Shown: positions 1 through 5,714 of the stretch, in pieces
Position numbering within the stretch: position 1 is the stretch's first letter
How the letters are laid out: every line of letters begins with the position of its first letter
Origin: an uncultured Clostridia bacterium
GTDB taxonomy: Bacteria; Bacillota; Clostridia; Oscillospirales; Ruminococcaceae
NCBI GenBank assembly: GCA_947177695.1
Contig: CAMWVO010000052.1
Location: 1 to 8,859, forward strand
Length of the DNA: 8,859 bases
Direction: 5' to 3'
Program-made: the position numbers and the translations under genes
Notes under the pieces: generated by a model
Seen by the model: the letters and a program-made list of their open reading frames with translations, nothing else
What the model was told of the DNA's origin: nothing
Database searches by the model: none

Positions 1-668
1 GTTGTGATGTTCTTGGTAAGATTTTCCGTGGTATCGTCGGCAGCGATCTTTCCCTTGTTGATGATTATGACCCTGTCGCACACCGCCTGAATTTCCGGCA
101 GAATGTGGGAGGAAAGAATTACTGTATGCTTCTTGCCCAGCTTCTTGATAAGCGTTCTTATCTCGATTATCTGCTTGGGGTCGAGACCTACGGTAGGCTC
201 GTCCAAAATAAGTATGGGCGGGTTGCCTATCAAAGCCTGCGCCAGACCAACTCTCTGCTTGTATCCCTTTGAAAGATTGCGGATAATTCTGTTGTAAACA
301 TCGGTTATTTTCACCAGACCGCAGACGTCCTCCAGATGAGCCTTGCGGGGGATCTTGCACTTTTTCAGATCGTATATGAAATTAAGGTAATCCTTGACCG
401 TCATGTCAAGATAAAGCGGAGGTATTTCGGGAAGATACCCGATATTTTTCTTTGCGTTTATGGGGTCGTCGAGAATGTCCACGCCGTTTATCAGCGCCTT
501 TCCCGAGGTTGAGGAGATATACCCCGTCAGCATATTCATAGTCGTGGATTTGCCCGCGCCGTTGGGACCGAGGAAACCGAGTATCTCCCCGTCGTTCACG
601 GTAAAGGACAGGCTGTCCACAGCCTTTTTAGCACCGTACTGCTTTGTAAGGTTCTGAACTTCGATCAT
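1..668 (-). CDS. ABC transporter ATP-binding protein (ABC-2 exporter type), 3' end outside window
   Basis: Nucleotide-binding subunit expected to power an ABC-2-type exporter at the cytoplasmic membrane; the substrate is unknown. The 222 residues in the window carry a nearly complete ATPase domain: Walker A GPNGAGKST at 34-42, a Q-loop region reading GYLPE at 77-81 (Glu instead of Gln, which I recall as common in this subfamily), signature LSKGY at 132-136 (variant of LSGGQ), Walker B ILILDEP at 152-158, D-loop GLDP at 161-164 and switch His188 in SSH. The LSKGYKQRVGLAQAL style resembles GldA/CcmA-like ATPases of ABC-2 exporters. The ATG at 668 is chosen because MIEVQNLTKQYG is a typical N-terminus; AAAGGCGG lies 10 nt upstream. 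It sits 91 nt after gltX on the same strand. Its permease partner should lie beyond the left edge. Family assignment is firm; the specific role is not known. Confidence 0.93.
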   Translation of the reverse strand, partial: MIEVQNLTKQYGAKKAVDSLSFTVNDGEILGFLGPNGAGKSTTMNMLTGYISSTSGKALINGVDILDDPINAKKNIGYLPEIPPLYLDMTVKDYLNFIYDLKKCKIPRKAHLEDVCGLVKITDVYNRIIRNLSKGYKQRVGLAQALIGNPPILILDEPTVGLDPKQIIEIRTLIKKLGKKHTVILSSHILPEIQAVCDRVIIINKGKIAADDTTENLTKNIT

Positions 669-703
669 TTTGCCGCAGCCGCCTTTCGGTTTATTTTTGC
701 ACC

Positions 704-722
704 TGAACAGTATAACCGTTCA
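704..722 (-). repeat. 19-bp inverted repeat in the gltX-ABC spacer
   Basis: The plus strand reads TGAACAGTATAACCGTTCA. In RNA this forms an eight-pair stem (one G-U) with a three-nucleotide loop. No T-run follows it on the minus strand, so it does not look like an intrinsic terminator. It ends about 35 nt before the ABC gene start and could be an operator or a leader hairpin. A TATACT string lies inside it but has no matching -35 box at the proper distance. The rest of the 669-759 spacer is AT-rich with nothing else recognisable. Confidence 0.4.
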
Positions 723-759
723 ATGTGTATATTCTGTGATAAAGCAATAAAATTTGGAA

Positions 760-2229
760 TTAATTTTGCTGTCCAAGCTTTTCCAGAGCCATTTTTATTC
801 TTGAAAGCGACTCGGTTTTTCCCAGTATCGCCGCAAGCTCTATTCCGCCTCCGGGAGTCATTGCCTTTCCCGAAAGAGCCGCCCGCATAGGCAGAAGCAC
901 CCAGCCGTTCTTTACGCCAAGCTTTTCTATCTCGGCAAATACCGCGGCGTGGATTTTTTCCTCCGTCCAGTCCCCATCGGCAATTCCCTCAAGAACAGGC
1001 AGAACTGCCTGAAGCGCAGGCAGAGCCGTTTCCGCGTTGGTTTTCATCTTCTTGTTGAAGAACAGCTCGTTGTCGTACTCCCGAAGCTGGTCGATAAAGT
1101 CCACCTTTTCGGGGATATCCGAAAGCAGCTCGGTACGTGGCTGCAAGGTCTTTACAAGCACGTCGATATCAATGTCCTCGCGCTTGCAGGTCTGTCTGAT
1201 ATATGGCAGGGCAAGCTCCTTGAACTCCTCATGGGAAATTTTCCGCAGCCACTCCGCGTTTATTGCGGTCATCTTCACAGGGTCGAATATGGCGGGAGAC
1301 TTGGAAAGTCCGCCGATATCAAATTCTGCAATAAGCTCGTCCAGCGAGAAAATCTCCTGCTCGCCCTTGGGAGCCCAGCCTAAAAGCGCGATGTAGTTCA
1401 GTATAGCGGGAATATAGTAGCCCTTTTCCACAAAGTCGCCGAAGTACGCGTCTCCGTCACGCTTTGCAAGCTTGTGGGTAGCGTCCCGCATGATACGCTC
1501 AACGTGGATATATTCGGGAATTTCCCAGCCGAAAGCCTCGTACAGAAGATTGTACTTAGGCGCGGAGGAAAGATACTCGTTTCCGCGGACAACGTGGGTA
1601 ATTCCCATTAAATGGTCGTCCACAACATTGGCAAAGTTGTAGGTGGGCATACCGTCCGCTTTAAGCAGTATCTGGTCGTCCAAATCAGCGTTTGGAACGG
1701 TTATGTCGCCGTAAAGCTCGTCGTGGAACGTGGTCTCCCCGTCGAGAGGAATCTTCTGCCTGATAACATATGGAACGCCCTCCGCAAGCAGACGGTCAAC
1801 CTCTTCCTTGGGCAGGTCGCGGCAGTGACGGTCGTAGGTGGGAGTGATACCCTTTGCCTTCTGCTCCTCGTGGACCTGCTCCATGCGCTCCTTTGTGCAG
1901 AAGCAGTAGTAGGCGTGTCCCGACTTGACAAGCTGCTCGGCATACTGCTTGAAAATGCCCATGCGCTCCGACTGAACGTAGGGACCAACAGGTCCGCCGA
2001 TATCGGGACCCTCGTCCCAGTTCAGACCGCACTTTCTGAGGGTGTCGTAAATGACCTCCGTCGCGCCCTCAACAAATCTGCCCTGATCGGTGTCCTCAAT
2101 ACGGAGAATGAACTTTCCGCCGTATTTTTTCGCGATAATATATGTGTACAGCGCGGTTCTAAGGTTGCCAATGTGCATAAATCCCGTAGGACTTGGCGCA
2201 AACCGCGTTCTGACGTTTTCTGTATTCAT
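760..2229 (-). CDS. gltX: Glutamyl-tRNA synthetase
   Basis: Class I aminoacyl-tRNA synthetase that activates glutamate with ATP and charges tRNA(Glu) in the cytoplasm. Whether it also charges tRNA(Gln) for a GatCAB pathway cannot be read from this window. The 489 residues match the usual family length. The N-terminal Rossmann domain has APSPTGFMHIGNLRTALY, with the HIGH-type motif HIGN at 19-22; the KMSKS-type loop is KLAKR at 253-257. Cys109, Cys111, Tyr132 and Cys136 have the same spacing as the E. coli GluRS zinc ligands (Cys98, Cys100, Tyr121, Cys125), so a bound zinc is likely. The C-terminal anticodon-binding domain ends with the typical PMRAALSGKAMTPGG stretch near 448-462. ATG start with AAAGGA 11 nt upstream; stop TAA. 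It follows ribF by 30 nt with no terminator between, which suggests co-transcription with the infB cluster. Confidence 0.97.
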   Translation of the reverse strand: MNTENVRTRFAPSPTGFMHIGNLRTALYTYIIAKKYGGKFILRIEDTDQGRFVEGATEVIYDTLRKCGLNWDEGPDIGGPVGPYVQSERMGIFKQYAEQLVKSGHAYYCFCTKERMEQVHEEQKAKGITPTYDRHCRDLPKEEVDRLLAEGVPYVIRQKIPLDGETTFHDELYGDITVPNADLDDQILLKADGMPTYNFANVVDDHLMGITHVVRGNEYLSSAPKYNLLYEAFGWEIPEYIHVERIMRDATHKLAKRDGDAYFGDFVEKGYYIPAILNYIALLGWAPKGEQEIFSLDELIAEFDIGGLSKSPAIFDPVKMTAINAEWLRKISHEEFKELALPYIRQTCKREDIDIDVLVKTLQPRTELLSDIPEKVDFIDQLREYDNELFFNKKMKTNAETALPALQAVLPVLEGIADGDWTEEKIHAAVFAEIEKLGVKNGWVLLPMRAALSGKAMTPGGGIELAAILGKTESLSRIKMALEKLGQQN

Positions 2230-2259
2230 TTCGGATCATGTCCTTTCATTTTCATTTTC

Positions 2260-3222
2260 TCACTTGTCATCATTTGGATTTTCGCAGAGCAGACGTACCT
2301 TGTCGGGAATTTCCCGCGCCCGCTTAACGTCCTCGGCGATCTGAGCTTTAAGCTCGTCAACGCTCCCGAACTTCCGCTCGGGACGCATAAACGCCGTCAG
2401 CGTTACCTTTGCCGTCTCGCCGTAAAGCTCCTCTCCCGAATAATCTATTATGTAGGTCTCCGCAAGAGGGGCGTCGCTGCCGACGGTTGGCTTAACGCCT
2501 ACATTTGTAACGCTTTTGTAGATACCTCCGCAGACCTCAGTCCGCGAAGCGTAAACGCCGTATTTCGGCACTATCTGCCGTTTTGGAAGATACTGGTTTA
2601 TCGTGGGGAAATCCATCGTCCTGCCAAGCTGTCTGCCGTATGCAACGGGCAGCTTTAACGCAAAGCCCGAACCCATAAGCAGGTTCGCCCGCTCAATGTT
2701 CCCCTCGCGTATAAGACCGCGTATCATTGTGGAGGATATCCTCTCGCCGAAATTTTCCGTAACCTTTGGCACGGAGTACAGCTTTATCCCATGCTTTCTG
2801 CAAATAGAGTCCAGTTCCTTAACTCCCCATTTCGCGCCCCTGCCGAAGCGGAAATCCTCTCCGCATACCGCGCATTTGGCGCATAGCTTGTCGCACAGAA
2901 CAAGCTGAACGAACTCGTCGCCGTCCAAGTCCTTGAAGTTGCTGAAATCGGGCGAGTAAACATACTTCACTCCGAGACCCTCCAGCAGCTCGAATTTCAT
3001 TTCCCGGGAAAGAATATAGTCCACGCCGCCGTCTCCCTTTGAGGTAACGCTTGCTGTGTCGAATGTGAACACCGCAGGCGCAGTTCCGGGAAATCTCCCC
3101 GCAATATCCACCGCGTACCGTACAACCGTGCGGTGACCGTAGTGAAGTCCGTCAAAAAGTCCCATAGCGACGACAGCTCCGCCGTCGGGAACGTTGTTTG
3201 TTCCCGTCAAATCTATCAACAC
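2260..3222 (-). CDS. ribF: Bifunctional riboflavin kinase / FMN adenylyltransferase (FAD synthetase)
   Basis: Converts riboflavin to FMN and then FMN to FAD, using ATP for both steps. The protein has 320 residues, the usual length for bacterial RibF. The N-terminal adenylyltransferase domain shows GLFDGLHYGH at 21-30 (nucleotidyltransferase HxGH-type motif), GEDFRFG at 121-127 and SSTMIR at 163-168. The C-terminal kinase domain shows DFPTIN at 204-209, GVKPTVG at 242-248, the expected catalytic Glu255 in AETYIID, and ELYGE at 265-269. The start is a GTG at 3222, followed directly by a TTG codon. AGGAAG lies 5 nt upstream of the GTG, so GTG fits best. Four cysteines cluster at 110, 114, 117 and 120, next to GEDF. 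The gene begins 24 nt after the truB stop, the usual truB-ribF pairing of Firmicutes. Confidence 0.96.
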   Translation of the reverse strand: MLIDLTGTNNVPDGGAVVAMGLFDGLHYGHRTVVRYAVDIAGRFPGTAPAVFTFDTASVTSKGDGGVDYILSREMKFELLEGLGVKYVYSPDFSNFKDLDGDEFVQLVLCDKLCAKCAVCGEDFRFGRGAKWGVKELDSICRKHGIKLYSVPKVTENFGERISSTMIRGLIREGNIERANLLMGSGFALKLPVAYGRQLGRTMDFPTINQYLPKRQIVPKYGVYASRTEVCGGIYKSVTNVGVKPTVGSDAPLAETYIIDYSGEELYGETAKVTLTAFMRPERKFGSVDELKAQIAEDVKRAREIPDKVRLLCENPNDDK

Positions 3223-3246
3223 TATCGCTTCCTATCTATCTGAAAA

Positions 3247-4176
3247 CTACAAATAAAAATTCCTTTCGACCCTTAAAACGCCGTTTTCACGGTCGGGCAC
3301 GGCAGTACCTATAAATCCGCTCTCGCCGTAAACCCTGACCCGCTCGGCGTTTCTGTCAACGGGTATCCTGTCAAGGTCAAGCTTTATGCCGTTGCGATAC
3401 ATTCTCTCCTGCGCGCCTTTCAGGTGCAGTGCGGGGAAATCCGCAAACACGTCCTCGATAGGCTTCAGGTACTGTGAGAAATCTCCGTCCTCCTCTGCTG
3501 TCCTCTGGAGCTGTTCTATTGTAACGCAGTCCTCCAGAGAAAAACCGCAGGCTTTCGTTCTCACAAGTGAGGTCATTATCCCGCCGCAGCCGAGAGCGTC
3601 CCCCACGTCGTTTATAATAGTACGGATATAAGTTCCCTTTGAGCAGGAAATTTCCAGCGTGCCGCACCGCGTTTCCCCGTCGTAGTCAAGCACCTCCAGA
3701 GAATATACCGTGATCTTTCTTGCGGGACGTTCCACGTCCAGACCCTGCCTTGCAAGCTCATAAAGACGTTTGCCGTTTACCGAGACTGCCGAGTACATGG
3801 GCGGTATTTGCTCTATCTCGCCGCGGAAATTTTCCAAAACCGCAATAAGCTCCGACCTTGAAACGGCGGTATCGCTTTCGGAAACTACCGTTCCCGTTGA
3901 GTCCTGCGTATCGGTAGTCACGCCCAACCGAAAGCCCGCACGGTAAGCCTTGTCGTGGTCGGGAAGAATATCGCAGGCTTTCGCGGCACGTCCCGCAAAA
4001 ACGGGAAGAACTCCCGTAGCCATAGGGTCGAGCGTACCCGCGTGACCGAGACGCTTCATTCTAAGTATACCCCGCATTTTTGCGATAACATCAAAGCTTG
4101 TGAAGCCCGCGGGCTTGTTCACGCAGATAATGCCGCAAAGCTCCGCAGACTTCGGAGAAGTCTTTACGCCAGCCAT
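3247..4176 (-). CDS. truB: tRNA pseudouridine(55) synthase
   Basis: Isomerises U55 to pseudouridine in the T-psi-C loop of tRNAs. It has 309 residues, the usual length. Visible motifs are VNKPAGFTSFDV at 19-30, the catalytic loop GHAGTLDPMATG at 44-55 with nucleophile Asp50, PPMYSAVSVNGKRLYE at 125-140, and SKGTYIRTI at 179-187. The tail from about residue 245 corresponds to the C-terminal RNA-binding region. In the PMYSA motif most homologues I recall have Lys where this protein has Ser132 (E. coli: SALKYQGK). The ATG at 4176 lies inside the end of the DHH gene (13-nt overlap) and has no convincing Shine-Dalgarno sequence, so translation is probably coupled to the upstream gene. No in-frame ATG exists before residue 34, which would cut into motif I, so this start is kept. 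Confidence 0.96.
   Translation of the reverse strand: MAGVKTSPKSAELCGIICVNKPAGFTSFDVIAKMRGILRMKRLGHAGTLDPMATGVLPVFAGRAAKACDILPDHDKAYRAGFRLGVTTDTQDSTGTVVSESDTAVSRSELIAVLENFRGEIEQIPPMYSAVSVNGKRLYELARQGLDVERPARKITVYSLEVLDYDGETRCGTLEISCSKGTYIRTIINDVGDALGCGGIMTSLVRTKACGFSLEDCVTIEQLQRTAEEDGDFSQYLKPIEDVFADFPALHLKGAQERMYRNGIKLDLDRIPVDRNAERVRVYGESGFIGTAVPDRENGVLRVERNFYL
4147..4163 (-). other. Perfect hairpin just inside the truB start
   Basis: The minus strand reads AGACTTCTCCGAAGTCT, a seven-pair perfect stem with a three-nucleotide loop. It begins one base after the DHH gene stop and lies 14 to 30 nt into truB. It is too GC-balanced and has no T-run, so it is not a terminator. It may modulate ribosome movement or coupling at the gene junction, or it may be chance. 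Confidence 0.4.
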
Positions 4177-5129
4177 AGGTCTATACCCATTACAGGAGCT
4201 ATTCCCGACAGAAGTCTGAGCTTAACATCAGGCAGAGACCCCTCCAAGGTACAGCCCGCCGCCTTGACATGACCGCCGCCGCCGAATTTTGCGCATATCT
4301 CGGACACGTCTATATCAGAAGCGGAGCGCATGGACACCTTGAATTTGCCCTCGTCCTTTTCCTTGATTATAACGCCAACCTGAACGCCCTCAAGCTGAAC
4401 GCTCATTCCCGCGATACCCTCAAACTCCTCCTGAGCAAGACCTGCTTTTCGGATAGTGTCAAGAGTTACCGCCGCCATAGCGCACTTGTCGTCAAGATAA
4501 TATTCCATTGCCGAATTGATGTACTGCTCCACCTTAAGCCGAGCCTTGCTCTTTATGTCGAACATTTCGCGGTTGATAAGCTCGATATTTATGTCGTAGT
4601 TCATAAGCTCCGCAGCGATATTGTGAGCAAGCTTGGTGGTGTTTGCGTACTTGAAGCAGCCCGTATCGGTGGCAATACCGGTATAGAGACACTCGGCAAT
4701 GCGCTTGTCAAGCTCCGTTCCCATTTCCGTAAGGACCTGAAAAAGCACCTCGCAGGTCGCCGAAGCGTCGGGGTAAAGCAGCAGCTTTTTGGCATAATGC
4801 TCGTTGGAAATGTGATGGTCTATGCAAAGGTCAACATAGTCCCCGTGACCGCTCAGCCGCGTGCCGAGAAGCTTTCTGTCTGCAACGTCCACCGCAACGA
4901 TGGTCTCGGGGGTAAACTTCTGCGGCTCGTAGCCGTCGTACATAAAGCCGTATCTTTTAGGAAAATCGTCCGAACAGAGAACGTTGGCTTTTTTCCCCGC
5001 CTTCCTAAGAGCATAGCACAGCGCGAAGCCGCTGCCCATGGTGTCTCCGTCGGGACTCTGATGAGTCAGAATATAATAATTGTCATGCTCCGCGAGAAAT
5101 TCCGCAGTTTCTTTAAGATCAACGATCAT
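4164..5129 (-). CDS. nrnA: DHH/DHHA1 phosphoesterase, NrnA-like (oligoribonuclease / pAp phosphatase)
   Basis: Metal-dependent phosphoesterase predicted to degrade short RNA oligonucleotides and/or 3',5'-pAp; related enzymes also cleave pApA from c-di-AMP turnover, so the exact substrate is open. From the chosen start it has 321 residues. Catalytic DHH motifs: HQSPDGD at 23-29 (Asp27, Asp29), VDVAD at 80-84 (Asp81), IDHH at 103-106, and IATDTG at 152-157 (Asp155). The C-terminal DHHA1 domain has GGGGHVKAAG at 283-292. The ATG at 5129 is preferred because MIVDLKETAEF is a family-like N-terminus and AAAAGGAG lies 11 nt upstream. An in-frame TTG at 5228, also with a good AAGGAG, would add 33 residues encoded by a palindromic spacer. 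The position between rbfA and truB is standard for Firmicutes. The stop overlaps truB by 13 nt. Confidence 0.93.
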   Translation of the reverse strand: MIVDLKETAEFLAEHDNYYILTHQSPDGDTMGSGFALCYALRKAGKKANVLCSDDFPKRYGFMYDGYEPQKFTPETIVAVDVADRKLLGTRLSGHGDYVDLCIDHHISNEHYAKKLLLYPDASATCEVLFQVLTEMGTELDKRIAECLYTGIATDTGCFKYANTTKLAHNIAAELMNYDINIELINREMFDIKSKARLKVEQYINSAMEYYLDDKCAMAAVTLDTIRKAGLAQEEFEGIAGMSVQLEGVQVGVIIKEKDEGKFKVSMRSASDIDVSEICAKFGGGGHVKAAGCTLEGSLPDVKLRLLSGIAPVMGIDLWLA

Positions 5130-5140
5130 AATTATGACTA

Positions 5141-5148
5141 CTCCTTTT
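5141..5148 (-). promoter_or_regulatory. Ribosome binding site deciding the DHH gene start
   Basis: AAAAGGAG on the minus strand, 11 nt before the ATG at 5129. It supports a 321-residue protein over the longer frame that opens at the TTG at 5228. A second AAGGAG at 5235-5240 stands 6 nt before that TTG, so the choice is not absolute. Confidence 0.7.
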
Positions 5149-5149
5149 C

Positions 5150-5202
5150 GAGTTTTGTGGTTTGCGTCAGCAAATCGAGGCGAAGCCGAAGAAACAAAAC
5201 TC
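5150..5202 (-). repeat. Inverted repeat enclosing smaller hairpins (three-way junction shape)
   Basis: Outer arms GAGTTTTG (5202-5195) and CAAAACTC (5157-5150) are perfectly complementary over 8 bp. Inside lie TTTGC-TGAC-GCAAA (5174-5161), a perfect five-pair hairpin, and a short GGC-TTC-GCC (5187-5179). The arrangement could fold as a branched structure. It is also an open reading frame in phase with the DHH gene, encoding a stretch that begins MSFVSSASPRFADA. Confidence 0.6.
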
Positions 5203-5205
5203 ATA

Positions 5206-5230
5206 ATTTGAAAATCTTTGATTTTCAAAT
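5206..5230 (-). repeat. Perfect AT-rich palindrome, 11-bp arms
   Basis: Minus strand: arm ATTTGAAAATC, loop AAA, arm GATTTTCAAAT. All 11 pairs match. It starts four nucleotides after the AAGGAGT at 5234-5240 and contains the TTG at 5228, so in RNA it would fold over that alternative start. No T-run follows, so termination is unlikely. Confidence 0.8.
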
Positions 5231-5246
5231 TTCACTCCTTGTATTA

Positions 5247-5609
5247 TTACTCTCCGTCCTCTGTTTCCTCGATTTTTTCAAGCATTCTGGCGATCTCCGC
5301 GGAATGCTCGATAGAATTGTCCGCAATGAATTTAAGCTCGGGACACTTTTTCAGATGCAGCTTGTTCGAGATCTGCCGCTTCATCATGCCCGACGCGCTT
5401 TCCAGACCCTTTACCGCGGTTTTAGCGGCGTCAGCGCCGTCCAAGCTGGAAATATATACCTTGCAGTGGGAATTGTCTCCCGAAAGTTCCGTTCTCACCA
5501 CCGAGACCAGACCCGCGTTCACACGGGGGTCTTTTATCTCCTCGCGGATAAGACCCGATATTTCACGCTTTATATCCTCGGACAAGCGTCCGTTTCTGAA
5601 ATTAGGCAT
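5247..5609 (-). CDS. rbfA: 30S ribosome-binding factor A
   Basis: Small KH-like RNA-binding protein that assists late maturation of the 30S subunit and 16S rRNA 5' end. From the ATG at 5609 it has 120 residues, typical for the family. Family features are the N-terminal helix RNGRLSEDIKREI (5-17), DPRV at 27-30, the strand CKVYIS at 49-54 and the C-terminal PELKFIADNSIE at 90-101. The frame is open upstream to 5642, but that extension (MPSLRSNKEVH) derives from the hairpin-rich spacer. The strong AAGGAGG stands 5 nt before the chosen ATG, and MPNFRNGRL fits the family N-terminus. It lies directly downstream of infB, its usual partner. The stop TAA is followed by the 117-nt structured spacer. 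Confidence 0.96.
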   Translation of the reverse strand: MPNFRNGRLSEDIKREISGLIREEIKDPRVNAGLVSVVRTELSGDNSHCKVYISSLDGADAAKTAVKGLESASGMMKRQISNKLHLKKCPELKFIADNSIEHSAEIARMLEKIEETEDGE

Positions 5610-5614
5610 ATGGA

Positions 5615-5621
5615 CCTCCTT
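5615..5621 (-). promoter_or_regulatory. Strong ribosome binding site of rbfA
   Basis: AAGGAGG on the minus strand, 5 nt before ATG 5609. It is a near-complete anti-16S match and fixes the rbfA start, ruling out the longer frame opening at 5642. It lies just past the last of the three spacer hairpins, so it should be accessible. Confidence 0.85.
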
Positions 5622-5633
5622 ATTGCTCCGTAG

Positions 5634-5652
5634 GGACGGCATTTCTCCGTCC
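5634..5652 (-). repeat. Spacer hairpin 3 (GGACGG arms)
   Basis: Minus strand GGACGG, seven-nucleotide loop AGAAATG, then CCGTCC: six perfect pairs. It is the third hairpin downstream of infB and shares the GGACGG/CCGTCC core with hairpin 2. There is no U-tract. It lies 12 nt before the rbfA ribosome binding site. Confidence 0.6.
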
Positions 5653-5661
5653 GATTACTGC

Positions 5662-5680
5662 GGGACGGGAGACCCGTCCC
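5662..5680 (-). repeat. Spacer hairpin 2 (GGGACGGG perfect stem)
   Basis: Minus strand GGGACGGG, loop TCT, CCCGTCCC: eight perfect GC-rich pairs with a three-nucleotide loop. It would be a strong RNA structure, but CGCAGTAATCGG follows rather than a T-run, so it is not a canonical intrinsic terminator. More likely roles are mRNA protection between infB and rbfA, or membership in a dispersed intergenic repeat family. Confidence 0.7.
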
Positions 5681-5684
5681 CTGC

Positions 5685-5714
5685 ATACCGCTCCCCGATC
5701 AATCGGGACGGTAT
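5685..5714 (-). repeat. Spacer hairpin 1, spanning the infB stop codon
   Basis: Minus strand ATACCG (5714-5709) pairs with CGGTAT (5690-5685), and inside this CCCGAT pairs with ATCGGG (5707-5694). The two stems are separated by a small asymmetric internal loop (T against GAG). The infB stop codon TGA lies at the tip. It is partly coding, so some of the pairing is constrained by the protein end YRPD. Confidence 0.55.

Larger units (their letters stand above)
5140..5240 (-). repeat. Palindromic spacer flanked by AAGGAGT copies, possible small inserted element
   Basis: The rbfA to DHH spacer is 117 nt, while most other junctions in the operon are overlaps or under 60 nt. A seven-base direct repeat AAGGAGT stands at 5240-5234 and again at 5146-5140 (minus strand), enclosing 87 nt made largely of two palindromes (5206-5230 and 5150-5202). 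Removing the 87 nt plus one repeat copy leaves an ordinary short spacer with one Shine-Dalgarno sequence ahead of the ATG. This pattern fits insertion of a small palindromic element with target duplication. Because AAGGAGT is also just a ribosome binding site, the repeat could be coincidental. No transposase gene is present. Confidence 0.45.

Noticed and set aside
669..759. Sigma-A promoter for the ABC gene
   Set aside because: TATACT and TATACA strings are present, but neither has a credible -35 box at 16-18 nt.
749..767. AT-only stem AAAATT/AATTTT at the gltX end as a terminator
   Set aside because: The stem is too weak, has no GC pairs and no proper U-tract, and overlaps the gltX stop.
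1612..2658. Plus-strand open frame of 348 codons
   Set aside because: It lies antisense to gltX and ribF, both of which have intact family motifs. The translation shows no recognisable motif, and the frame crosses the gene boundary.
4269..5633. Plus-strand open frame of 454 codons
   Set aside because: It is antisense to the DHH gene, the palindromic spacer and rbfA. No domain is recognisable, and it is best explained as a codon-bias shadow.
5610..5642. Longer rbfA start (MPSLRSNKEVH extension)
   Set aside because: The extension lies in the hairpin spacer, and the strong AAGGAGG is placed correctly only for the ATG at 5609.
5662..5680. Intrinsic terminator after infB
   Set aside because: The stem is strong but no T-run follows on the minus strand, and the co-transcribed gene rbfA comes right after.
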